Positions 55,835 to 64,000 of a DNA stretch of 64,000 bases are shown here, one piece after another. The DNA is from Ferruginibacter yonginensis (GTDB lineage: Bacteria; Bacteroidota; Bacteroidia; Chitinophagales; Chitinophagaceae). Where the stretch lies: the NCBI RefSeq assembly GCF_042651465.1, contig NZ_JBHSCZ010000001.1, positions 868,001 through 932,000 on the forward strand, in the 5' to 3' direction. Below the pieces are notes generated by a model. It did no database searches, had not been told where the DNA came from, and worked only from the letters and a program-made list of their open reading frames with translations. Every line of letters starts with the position of its first letter. The first letter of the stretch is position 1. The translations under genes were made by a program, and so were the position numbers.

Positions 55835-58800
55835 TTAAAAATTGATATCAACACCTAACAAAAATGTTTTACTCATTGGATAGCTACCACGTTGGTATCC
55901 ATCAGCTAATGGTGATGCATACGGACCAGTGGTTAACCTTCCTTCAGGATTGATACCTCTATAATTATCAGCAAAATGAAAAAACAAGTTTTGTGCAGAA
56001 AAATACAAACGCATTGAACTCAACTTGGCCCTATTTGCAAAACTTTGTGGTAATGTGTAGCCCACTAATACATCTCTCAAACAATAGTAAGATGCATCTT
56101 CAATAGCATAATCAGTTAGCAACCAGTTGGCGAAACCTGTTGTTGAATAAGGTGTTTTACCATCGCCAGGGTTAGCAGCACTGATCCACCTATTTTGATT
56201 ATAATTTCTATTGTAACGTTTAATTTCATTATAATTAGCATCACCATTAACCAACGAACCGCCATGTACACCTTGAAATGAAAAACTAACATCAAAATTT
56301 TTAAGTGTGAATGAGTTGGTAACGCCCCAAGTAAAATCAGGATATGGATTACCAATAACCGTACGGTCGTTGGCATCAATTTTATTATCGCCATTAATAT
56401 CAACTAATTTTAACCCACCTGGTGTAAACACATTGCTCAAACTGCTGGTTAAACCTTTTGCTTGTGCCTCATTTATTTGTGCTTGCGATAACCATACACC
56501 ATCTGTTTTATAACCAAAAAACTGAATTAATGGTGATCCTACTTTATTCAAATAAACTTCTGTACGCTCTCCTTGATTTAAGAAAAACGATTCCCCCCCT
56601 AATGCTAAAATTTTATTTCTTGTACGTGAAATGTTACCTGAGGTTGTCCATTTAAAATTTTTAGTTCGCACATTCACATTTGTAACTTCTACCTCAATAC
56701 CCCTGTTTTGTAAACTACCGATGTTATTAATATAAGTAGGTGCTCCTGCAAATGCAACTACGTTTTGGTTCAGCAATAGTTTATCAGTACGTGATTGATA
56801 AACATCAACCGTAATATTTAAACTATTTTTAAATAAACCTAAATCTAAACCACCATTATATTGATAAGTAGTTTCCCAAGTAATGTCGGGATTCGATAAA
56901 ACATCTCTAGAAGGTACTTGTCCAATACCAGATGTACCATTACCGCCACCAATAGGATAATTAGATTGATACAATAAATCAATAAATAAAAAATCATTGA
57001 TGCGATTGTTACCCGTTGCACCATAACTAGCTCTCAACTTTAAATTATTGAGCCATTTTACATCACTCAAAAAGTTTTCTTTGGTTGCTACCCAACCAAC
57101 TGATACAGAAGGGAAATACCCCCATTTTTTTCCGGTGGCAAATTTTGAACTACCATCACCACGTATACTGGCACTTACAATATACTTGCTTTTGAAATCG
57201 TAATTCACCCTACTCAATACTGATAAAAGCCCTTCTTTATTTTTGAGGCTAAATGTATTTTCTTTTTCAATTAACAATGCTGTGTTAAGTGTTTGAATAT
57301 TATCACTTGGAAAATCAAGTCCAACAGTTTGATCATTTTTTGATTTGGTTACTTGCGCTGTAAAGCCTGCCAATGCAGTTATAGAGTGATCTTTTATTTG
57401 CTTGGTATATGTAACCGTATTCTCATTTAACAAATCAACATACGTTCTATTGGTGAATACGCCTCTGTTTACATCACCAGCTCTGTTAGAGTTACGTTTT
57501 GCAAAATCTAACCCATCAGAAATATTGATGTATGAACTTAATAAGGTTTTAAAATCTAACCCTTTTGCTAAGTTTATGGTCATATCAAATGAAGTGGTAG
57601 CTCTGTAATCATTTGAAGTAATAGACCTTGTTTCTAAAACAGACTTTGGTGTATTATTAGCGGTATTAAAAGGATCTGCCGCAGTAGTGGTATTCCAAAT
57701 ACTACCATCAGGCATTAAACCACTGTATACTCTTCCGTTAAAAAAACGAGCCTGTGCAAAATCGCCTGCTTTCACATCAGGATACAATGGGTTCTGACGT
57801 ACGAACGCTGCTGTGCTTTCATTCAAATAAATAGGTAAGTAAGATGGGAAACGCACAAAATCAATATAGCTTACTGATGGCCTTTCACGTTTGATATAAG
57901 ACGGATTAAAGTTGAAAGACACTTTTACTTTTTTGCCTAATTGAGCATCTAATTTTGCCCTTACGTTAAAACGTTCATATTCGCTATGATAGCTAAAGCC
58001 TTGATCATTTTGATAACCAGCACCTAAAAAATATTTTAAATTTTTTGTACCGCCTGATGCTGCTAACTGAATATTTTTTGTGTTTGCGTCTCTTATAGTT
58101 GATGTTTGCCAGTCTGTAGCTTGGCCACCCATAATTGTGTTTTCAATAACATAAGCAGCACGTTCAGCTGTACTTGCAACATTGAGTGTGGTTGGTGGTG
58201 GAGCTGTTGGGTCTTGCGCCCTTAAAGCTGCTTCGTAAAACAACAAATTGGTATACTCACTTGTAGTCATTACTTTGTACAACTTATAAGGTTGTTTTAT
58301 ACCAGTAGATATTTTTACGGAATACCTTGTTTTATCTGCTTTACCTGATTTGGTTGTGATTAAAATTACACCGCTTGCCGCCCTTGAGCCATAAATTGCA
58401 GCAGATGCGGCATCTTTTAATACTTCAACTGATTCTACATCAGCCATGTTCACAAATGCCAACCCGTCTGGTACAGGATGCCCATCTACCACCACTAGTG
58501 GATCAGCACCTGCATTGATAGATGAAATACCTCTTACCCTTACTTTAGGTGCTGCACCAGCGTCAGATGAAATATTTTGAATTTGTACACCTGCAATTTT
58601 CCCCTGTAAAGCTTGGTCAAGCCTTGATGCTGGTGACTCATCTAAACGCTCATTTTTATATTTTGATACAGCCCCTGTTACACTTGATTTTTTTTGCGTA
58701 CCATATCCAATAACCACTACTTCGTCGTTTGCTTTATTTGATGGTGACAACGCTATATCAAAAGTGCTTTTACCGTTGGTTGTAATTGTTTGTGTAATGT

Positions 58801-59038
58801 AACCTACATAACTAAAAACCAAAGTTTCATTAGCAGATTTTAATGTAATGGAATACACCCCATCTTTATTTGTTACAACACCACCCTTTTTGTTTGTGGT
58901 AAGTACGTTTACACCTGATAAAGCTTCGCCAGTATTTTTATCTGTGACTTTACCAGTAACCGTATTTTTTTGTGCGAATGAAAAGCCTGCAACTAATAGT
59001 AGTGGTAACATTATTAGTAAGCCTCTTATCTGTTTCAT
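55835..59038 (-). CDS. susC: SusC/RagA-family TonB-linked outer-membrane transporter
   Basis: A 1067-residue transporter. Signal peptide about 1-22; carboxypeptidase-like regulatory domain about 25-105 (VTGKVTDKNTGEALSGVNVL); TonB box region VVIGYGTQKKSSVTGAVS; plug about 115-230 (ALQGKIAGVQIQN, RVRGISSINAGADPLVVVDG, DAASAAIYGSRAASGVILITTK); then the 22-strand barrel to the terminal FLLGVDINF. It imports oligosaccharides with the SusD partner. Order susC-susD and the surrounding lyases define this as a polysaccharide utilisation locus. Confidence 0.96.
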   Translation of the reverse strand: MKQIRGLLIMLPLLLVAGFSFAQKNTVTGKVTDKNTGEALSGVNVLTTNKKGGVVTNKDGVYSITLKSANETLVFSYVGYITQTITTNGKSTFDIALSPSNKANDEVVVIGYGTQKKSSVTGAVSKYKNERLDESPASRLDQALQGKIAGVQIQNISSDAGAAPKVRVRGISSINAGADPLVVVDGHPVPDGLAFVNMADVESVEVLKDAASAAIYGSRAASGVILITTKSGKADKTRYSVKISTGIKQPYKLYKVMTTSEYTNLLFYEAALRAQDPTAPPPTTLNVASTAERAAYVIENTIMGGQATDWQTSTIRDANTKNIQLAASGGTKNLKYFLGAGYQNDQGFSYHSEYERFNVRAKLDAQLGKKVKVSFNFNPSYIKRERPSVSYIDFVRFPSYLPIYLNESTAAFVRQNPLYPDVKAGDFAQARFFNGRVYSGLMPDGSIWNTTTAADPFNTANNTPKSVLETRSITSNDYRATTSFDMTINLAKGLDFKTLLSSYINISDGLDFAKRNSNRAGDVNRGVFTNRTYVDLLNENTVTYTKQIKDHSITALAGFTAQVTKSKNDQTVGLDFPSDNIQTLNTALLIEKENTFSLKNKEGLLSVLSRVNYDFKSKYIVSASIRGDGSSKFATGKKWGYFPSVSVGWVATKENFLSDVKWLNNLKLRASYGATGNNRINDFLFIDLLYQSNYPIGGGNGTSGIGQVPSRDVLSNPDITWETTYQYNGGLDLGLFKNSLNITVDVYQSRTDKLLLNQNVVAFAGAPTYINNIGSLQNRGIEVEVTNVNVRTKNFKWTTSGNISRTRNKILALGGESFFLNQGERTEVYLNKVGSPLIQFFGYKTDGVWLSQAQINEAQAKGLTSSLSNVFTPGGLKLVDINGDNKIDANDRTVIGNPYPDFTWGVTNSFTLKNFDVSFSFQGVHGGSLVNGDANYNEIKRYNRNYNQNRWISAANPGDGKTPYSTTGFANWLLTDYAIEDASYYCLRDVLVGYTLPQSFANRAKLSSMRLYFSAQNLFFHFADNYRGINPEGRLTTGPYASPLADGYQRGSYPMSKTFLLGVDINF

Positions 59039-59090
59039 TTTAAAATATTTAATTTGATCAATTGTTGTTTTGGTAATGTTCGGTTAAGGG

Positions 59091-62000
59091 TTATTTTAAA
59101 ATCGCAATTGTTTTTACTAAGTTCACTGCTTTGCCTTTTATGGTAACCACATAAGCACCTGTTACCAATGCAGGAATAGGAATATCAGCACTTATAAAAC
59201 CAATAGGCATCAAAATATTTTTTCTTGCAACAGGTCTGCCCAACATATCATACACGGTAACATCGCCTATTACAGGTGTGTTACTATACGCTCTAATAGT
59301 TAAAACATTTGTACTACTTTGATAAGCATTAAAATACTGCTGATCTTTACCTGTTTTTGGCAAAATGGTGAGCCTGCCATTGGTATATATAAAAGCATAA
59401 TTGTTAGAAGCTGCATTTTGTGGTATTAAACTATAGTAACCAGGTGATGAATTGGTATTTGCTACTGTATTTACCGTTGGTAAACTGGTTAAGCTTGTTG
59501 GCGTTTCACCCAATACAAAACCAGTATATGTAAAATCAAAAACAGGGTTAGCGGTTCCTTCAATTTTTGAAGTATCTTTTACTCTAATGGTGAGGTTTGC
59601 CTTATTTACAACCAATGGTTGCGTAACATTGGCTGCCGGAAAATAACCTACAGCACCTGCTTGTGAAGCGGTAATAGTAGTGGTACCTGCACCAACAATA
59701 TGTACCAAATTACCCACTACTGTTGCTACGCTGGTATTGCTGCTCACAAAAGTAATGGGTGTAACATTGTTATTGCTACTTGCAGCAATGGTAAAATCAG
59801 CATTACCATAAGTTTTGGTTGGCAATGCATTAAATGTAATAACCAATTGCTGATTGGCTTGTACTGTTAATGTACCGTTTACATAGGTAATATTATAATT
59901 AGCAGCTTGTGCATTACTCACTGTAATAGGATAAGTACCCGGTGTAGATGCAGTTACTGCTGTAGTTGTAATGGTTGGTGCAGTTGTAAATACACTTGCA
60001 TTTTCACCTAATACAAAACCAGTGTAGGTAATAGTTAAAGTAGGATTTACTTGTCCCTCAAATTTTGTTTTGTTATCGGCAGTAATGGTAAGAGGCGCCT
60101 TATCTACTATCAAAGATCTGGTAATAGAAGTTGCTGGGTAAAAACCATCACTAGCTTGTGATGCCGTAATATCAGTAGTACCTGCGCCAACTATATGTAT
60201 GTTACCTGCAACAATAGTTGCTACTGCCAAATTACTACTGCTGTAAACAATTGGTTGGGTTGTATTTAAACTACTTGCACCTCCATTAAAATCCGCAGCA
60301 CCATATACTTTATTAGCTAATGCATTAAAAACAAAAGGTGTTGATGGTGGCACCGCCCCAATTGATAGCGGCGTAAAATTCGCTATAGTTGCAGTAGCAG
60401 TATTAGTGGTATTATTACCCACACCAATAGGTGCTGCATATGATGTACCTGTATTAGCAATTATACCAATATCTGTATTCGGTAAAGTGGTAAAAGTTGA
60501 TCCCTCTAAAGCATTCGTCCAACTCAATTGCACATCACAATTACCTGAACCTACTAATCTGTTGATGTTCCAAACTGCGTTTACTACACGTTGTTTTTGT
60601 ACTGCTGTTAAAGCAGTGCCTGTAATTTGTCCATTACTGGTTATACCCTCAAACACAGCAGCAGTAAATGTTGACACACTAGTAGGCGTTAACCTTACGG
60701 GCAAATAATTGGTAAGTGTGCCTATGGGTAGCGTTACAGGAGCCAAAACACCATCATATTGAACAATACTTTGTTCGCCAGTAACTGCATTATAATCTGT
60801 AGCAATATAATTGGTATTACTAAATGCGCCATTTATAAAAGCACCTGTGTTAATACGAATAGTATCTAGCGGACGCATTGTGATTTTAGCGTTCACAGTT
60901 AAAAAGTTCAATACGCTTGGCCACACATTAAAAGTAATGGGTGCATTTACTTGTACAAAACCAACGTTTACTCTAGTAGCGTTTGCGCCACTAGTTAAAC
61001 CAAATGGTTTTAATGTTGCACCATTGAATATATAATTAGTACCAGATTGATAAGCTTTTGTACCAGTTACAATCACACTACCTGTTAATGAATCCATACC
61101 ATTAGCATTAGCAGTTATCATAGTGGCTGCATCACTAGTAAAATTATAAGTGGCCCCTGTAGCATTTGCTATTGCTGGTTTTGATAGGTTGATGGTACCA
61201 TTGGCTGCTGAAAAGCTGGCTACATTGGTATTAGCATCAATACCAGGACCAGTGATTGCTAAACCTGCAACACCTGTTAATACACCCGCCGGAATACCTG
61301 TAATTAAAAATGAGCCAGCAGTGGTATTACCTGTTACACTTGCTGCAGTGCCGTTAACCCTTGATGTAAAAGTGGCTGAACCATTAATTTGGTTGTTCGT
61401 GCCAAAATTGATACTACCAACAATGTTACAAATACTTGTAACAGTGATAGATTTTGCTAAGGTTACACTACTATAATTAGATACTGTAAATGAAGGCACA
61501 TTAATAGTGCCACTACCAGAAATTGTTTGAGGAGCGCTGCCGCCCATTATTAAAATATTGGTACTACCTGTGGGTGCCGTAAAGCTTCCATTTATTGTAA
61601 GGTTACCTAATACAGGTGTAATACCACTCGTGTGTGTAATAAAAGATGAACCACTCTCTACCGTTAAATTATCAACTTTCGATAATGGTCCATCAGATGT
61701 AAGGGTCGTGTTATTTTCTACAAATATGTTTCCGTAATTTTTTTGATTAACATAAGAACCTGTGGCACTCGATGCATTGCTTCTAAAATAGGTGTTACTA
61801 CCCGGCAACATATTACATGCCTGAAAAGTAGAAGTACCTCCCATTGGGCTTCTATTACCAGTAATGATTAAATTAGCCCCATTTTGAAATACTACACCGT
61901 TTTGAATACCTTGTGTACTACTACCAAAAGGGTATGCAGCTGATGCAGGTATACCAGCCGAATTAAAAGTGGCACCTGCTGCAAAAACTAAACCATTGGT

Positions 62001-62510
62001 TGTTTGCGATGTTATACGATGCGTACCTGTATTGGAAATAGTGATAGTACCGTTTACCAAACCAGTTGCGCCTGCACTCATTGGTATAATAATATTACCA
62101 TCAGCTAATGCAGTATTCATGGTTAAGCTACAACCAGCTGCAACAACAAAATCATCAGCCGGACTAGCATCACCATTCAAAGTAAGGGTAGCTGTACCAC
62201 CACCAGTACGAGAAATGATAACATTGGCATTATTGATGATTCGTAATTGGCCAAATGATGCAGAAGTAGCTAACACAGTAACCGTACCAGTAGTTGGTGT
62301 TGTACCACCTACATTTGTGCCACTAAAAATTAAAATATCAGTAGGGTCAGCTGCTGCCCTTACAGTACCAGAGCCGTCTTGCGACGTATTCCAATTACTG
62401 TTGGCTGTAAAACTTATAGGGCCAACACCTCCTACCCAATAATAAGTTGTTTGGGCAAAGGCCATGCCTATTGAAAAGATAAGCAGCGTAGTGAATAGCA
62501 TTTTTTTCAT
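59091..62510 (-). CDS. T9SS protein with shared beta module and MBG/Ig-like repeats
   Basis: An 1139-residue exported protein (signal about 1-19, ending AFAQ). Residues about 22-725 match residues 280-990 of the other T9SS protein of the locus (TYYWVGGVGPISFTANSNW, NRSPMGGTSTFQACNM, LPIGTLTNYLPVRLTPTS). After this come two copies of an Ig-like unit (FNALANKVYGAADF and FNALPTKTYGNADF, each ending IHIVGAGTTDITASQ-like), each followed by an MBG-type unit (LTITADNKTKFEGQVNPTL, LTIRVKDTSKIEGTANPVF). The last 75 residues resemble a short type A sorting domain (VTVYDMLGRPVARKNI ... LVTGAYVVTIKG). It has no visible catalytic domain; a surface scaffold or binding protein of the PUL is likely. Confidence 0.83.
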   Translation of the reverse strand: MKKMLFTTLLIFSIGMAFAQTTYYWVGGVGPISFTANSNWNTSQDGSGTVRAAADPTDILIFSGTNVGGTTPTTGTVTVLATSASFGQLRIINNANVIISRTGGGTATLTLNGDASPADDFVVAAGCSLTMNTALADGNIIIPMSAGATGLVNGTITISNTGTHRITSQTTNGLVFAAGATFNSAGIPASAAYPFGSSTQGIQNGVVFQNGANLIITGNRSPMGGTSTFQACNMLPGSNTYFRSNASSATGSYVNQKNYGNIFVENNTTLTSDGPLSKVDNLTVESGSSFITHTSGITPVLGNLTINGSFTAPTGSTNILIMGGSAPQTISGSGTINVPSFTVSNYSSVTLAKSITVTSICNIVGSINFGTNNQINGSATFTSRVNGTAASVTGNTTAGSFLITGIPAGVLTGVAGLAITGPGIDANTNVASFSAANGTINLSKPAIANATGATYNFTSDAATMITANANGMDSLTGSVIVTGTKAYQSGTNYIFNGATLKPFGLTSGANATRVNVGFVQVNAPITFNVWPSVLNFLTVNAKITMRPLDTIRINTGAFINGAFSNTNYIATDYNAVTGEQSIVQYDGVLAPVTLPIGTLTNYLPVRLTPTSVSTFTAAVFEGITSNGQITGTALTAVQKQRVVNAVWNINRLVGSGNCDVQLSWTNALEGSTFTTLPNTDIGIIANTGTSYAAPIGVGNNTTNTATATIANFTPLSIGAVPPSTPFVFNALANKVYGAADFNGGASSLNTTQPIVYSSSNLAVATIVAGNIHIVGAGTTDITASQASDGFYPATSITRSLIVDKAPLTITADNKTKFEGQVNPTLTITYTGFVLGENASVFTTAPTITTTAVTASTPGTYPITVSNAQAANYNITYVNGTLTVQANQQLVITFNALPTKTYGNADFTIAASSNNNVTPITFVSSNTSVATVVGNLVHIVGAGTTTITASQAGAVGYFPAANVTQPLVVNKANLTIRVKDTSKIEGTANPVFDFTYTGFVLGETPTSLTSLPTVNTVANTNSSPGYYSLIPQNAASNNYAFIYTNGRLTILPKTGKDQQYFNAYQSSTNVLTIRAYSNTPVIGDVTVYDMLGRPVARKNILMPIGFISADIPIPALVTGAYVVTIKGKAVNLVKTIAILK

Positions 62511-62614
62511 AAAAAATTATTTAATTTTCTAATCATGCTACTAATTATGGTCAGTAATTAGTAAGCTTTGGTAATATTTAATTAAAGCCTGTTTTGGTAA
62601 AGGCTTTGTGTTGG

Positions 62615-62962
62615 TTATTTTAAAAAATCTTCTCTCATAGGGCTAAAAATATCAATCAATACACCGGCTTCTTTGCAAACTGCCCCATGCCAAATATTTG
62701 ATGGTACATAAAAAGCATCGCCAGCCTTTAATATCTTTTTTTCGTTATTAATTTCAACCTCAAAAACGCCACTTTCAACATGTGAAATTTGCGTATGAAA
62801 ATGTTGATGTACTGTACCAATGGCACCAGTTTCAAATGAAACCCTTACTACCATTAAGTTATCATCATAAGCCATTATTTTTCTGCGAAGCCCTTCCCCT
62901 ACTTGTTCCCAAGCAATATCTGTATCATTAATAAATACATTTACAACTTCATTCGTATTCAT
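62615..62962 (-). CDS. kdgF: KdgF, unsaturated-uronate linearising cupin
   Basis: A 115-residue single cupin. Metal ligands are in VHQHFHTQ (His52/His54, Gln58) and WHG (His92); the C-terminal DIFSPMREDF (Asp104, Phe106, Arg110) matches the catalytic signature of KdgF. It opens 4,5-unsaturated monouronates, the products of oligo-uronate lyases, to linear 5-keto-4-deoxyuronate, the substrate of KduI. It lies 37 bases after the PL17 lyase gene, which makes its substrate, so function and place agree. Confidence 0.93.
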   Translation of the reverse strand: MNTNEVVNVFINDTDIAWEQVGEGLRRKIMAYDDNLMVVRVSFETGAIGTVHQHFHTQISHVESGVFEVEINNEKKILKAGDAFYVPSNIWHGAVCKEAGVLIDIFSPMREDFLK

Positions 62963-62999
62963 AAAATCGATTTTAAATTTTTATTTATTGTGTGAATCA

Positions 63000-64000
63000 T
63001 TAAAAGGATTTACCATCATACAATACTGTATAAGGACCAACCCATTTGATATTAATTTGATTGTTTTTTATTTGATGTGTAGCGGTTGTACTAAAGTCTT
63101 TATTACTTTGTATTAATTGTAACTTTTTGCCAGCTATTGTTATAGCAACAGCTGTATAATCTTGATTATTTTCTAACAAGTTAATAGCTGATACACTGCT
63201 ATATGAGTTAGATGAAAATTCATTGACAGGATCATAGTTTCCATGAATTTCAACCACATTTACAAAACACTCATTACTACCACTTTTTCTAATAATCATT
63301 GATGGTTCAGTACGAATATTAAAGTTTGGATCGTTTGCACCGGTATTGGTGAATAATATGGTTGCATCGCCTTTTATTAATGATGATACGGTGTAATACG
63401 ATTGTTTATTTAAGAAGGTAAATTGAGCAACTGTATCTTTCACTTGTGCTGATGCAACTTTCCATAAAAATTGATAACCTGCTTTTGTGCCTAATGTTTC
63501 TTGCTTTTTTGTATTAGCAGTGTATTTATAATTGGTGCTTATAAACTGTCCTTTATACTGAAAAGGCAAATCATATTGATGTGTAGCACTAGCATTTACA
63601 TTAAATAAATCAACCACTATTTTTTTAGCGTTAGGTAATACAATAACGTAAATACCTCGTTTCATTGCTACACCTGGGTACGCATTATTTTCTGCTGCCA
63701 AAGTGTATTGAATATTGGGATTATTAATAGATGAAAATAGTTTTTCAGAATGATAAGCCTCACCCAATTTTGAATCGCCTTTAAAATGGCTCTCTTCATC
63801 AACCACCAACGTATTATGTGCAATGGTTTGCGAAGCGTATGAAGTATTTTCTGGCAAATAACGACCACCGTATTTTTGTTCAATGCCTATAAACCTTGCT
63901 GAGCCATAGTCTTGTAAAATTTCATTTCCTTTATCAAATAAATTAATATTCAATTTATCAAAATGCCCATGCCCCATACCTTGAGCGGTGTATTTAAATA
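63000..64000 (-). CDS. PL17 oligo-alginate lyase (heparinase II/III-like), C-terminal part
   Basis: The gene enters from the right edge; the in-frame codons before 63977 read FKYTAQG and are not a start. Visible are about 333 C-terminal residues: YTAQGMGHGHFDKLN and DYGSARFIGIEQKYGGRYLP, then TIAHNTLVVDE, followed by the anti-parallel beta-sheet domain typical of heparinase II/III-like lyases. The GHGHFDKLN and QTIAHNTLVV motifs are those of the PL17 exo-acting oligo-alginate lyases. It would release unsaturated monouronate in the periplasm. The N-terminal toroid with its catalytic Tyr lies outside the window. Confidence 0.92.
   Translation of the reverse strand, partial: FKYTAQGMGHGHFDKLNINLFDKGNEILQDYGSARFIGIEQKYGGRYLPENTSYASQTIAHNTLVVDEESHFKGDSKLGEAYHSEKLFSSINNPNIQYTLAAENNAYPGVAMKRGIYVIVLPNAKKIVVDLFNVNASATHQYDLPFQYKGQFISTNYKYTANTKKQETLGTKAGYQFLWKVASAQVKDTVAQFTFLNKQSYYTVSSLIKGDATILFTNTGANDPNFNIRTEPSMIIRKSGSNECFVNVVEIHGNYDPVNEFSSNSYSSVSAINLLENNQDYTAVAITIAGKKLQLIQSNKDFSTTATHQIKNNQINIKWVGPYTVLYDGKSF

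Noticed and set aside
41485..64000. Recent horizontal transfer of the PUL
   Set aside because: No integrase, transposase, tRNA border or clear shift of base composition or codon use was seen at the left end; the right end is outside the window.

Overview
The window is AT-rich and almost wholly coding. It looks like a chromosomal segment of a member of the Bacteroidota, most likely order Chitinophagales (family Chitinophagaceae or close). The reasons are SusC/SusD pairs, type IX secretion (T9SS) C-terminal sorting domains of both the Por-tail and gliding-associated kinds, -7 promoter boxes of the TAnnTTTG type, few Shine-Dalgarno sites, GIN-domain (DUF2807) proteins and a TPP riboswitch in front of a TonB-dependent receptor. 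The genus cannot be fixed from the sequence alone.

Layout. 1-1000: an ECF sigma factor and a small membrane partner. 1046-8731: a 2561-residue T9SS surface protein with a beta-helix. 8994-11965: a small lipoprotein and the ribosome-assembly GTPases Der and Era. 12054-13117: an initiator tRNA-Met gene read on the minus strand and, downstream of it, eight tandem 118-121 bp units made of decayed copies of the tRNA 3' half plus its terminator hairpin. 13221-17893: a lipoprotein, two GIN-domain proteins and the TPP-riboswitch-controlled TonB receptor, probably for thiamine. 17956-39254: mostly housekeeping genes (rhodanese, PASTA protein, ddl, ferredoxin, acyl-CoA reductase, HtrA protease, GH13 amylase, ispH, cmk, HAD phosphatase, clpC, STAS protein, rnz, dapA, L,D-transpeptidase, purine nucleoside phosphorylase), ending with two glycosyltransferases of the arsenosugar-associated families. 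39432-41405: a second T9SS protein.

41485-64000 is one minus-strand block of fifteen genes that forms a polysaccharide utilisation locus for alginate or a related polyuronate. Read in the direction of transcription it encodes a PL17 oligo-alginate lyase (cut by the window end), KdgF, a T9SS protein, SusC, SusD, two esterases, a T9SS protein with a lectin/lyase-like N-terminal domain, a PL6 lyase, an alginate_lyase/PL38-type protein, KduD, KduI, KdgK, Eda and an ExuT-like MFS transporter. Together they would bind and cut the polymer outside the cell, import oligomers through SusCD, release unsaturated uronate, linearise it (KdgF), isomerise and reduce it to KDG (KduI, KduD), phosphorylate it (KdgK) and split it to pyruvate and glyceraldehyde 3-phosphate (Eda). 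No regulator of the locus lies inside the window.

The most unusual features are the tRNA-derived tandem array, the duplicated ~650-residue beta-rich module shared by the two T9SS proteins of the PUL, and the unassigned lectin/lyase-like domain fused to one of them.
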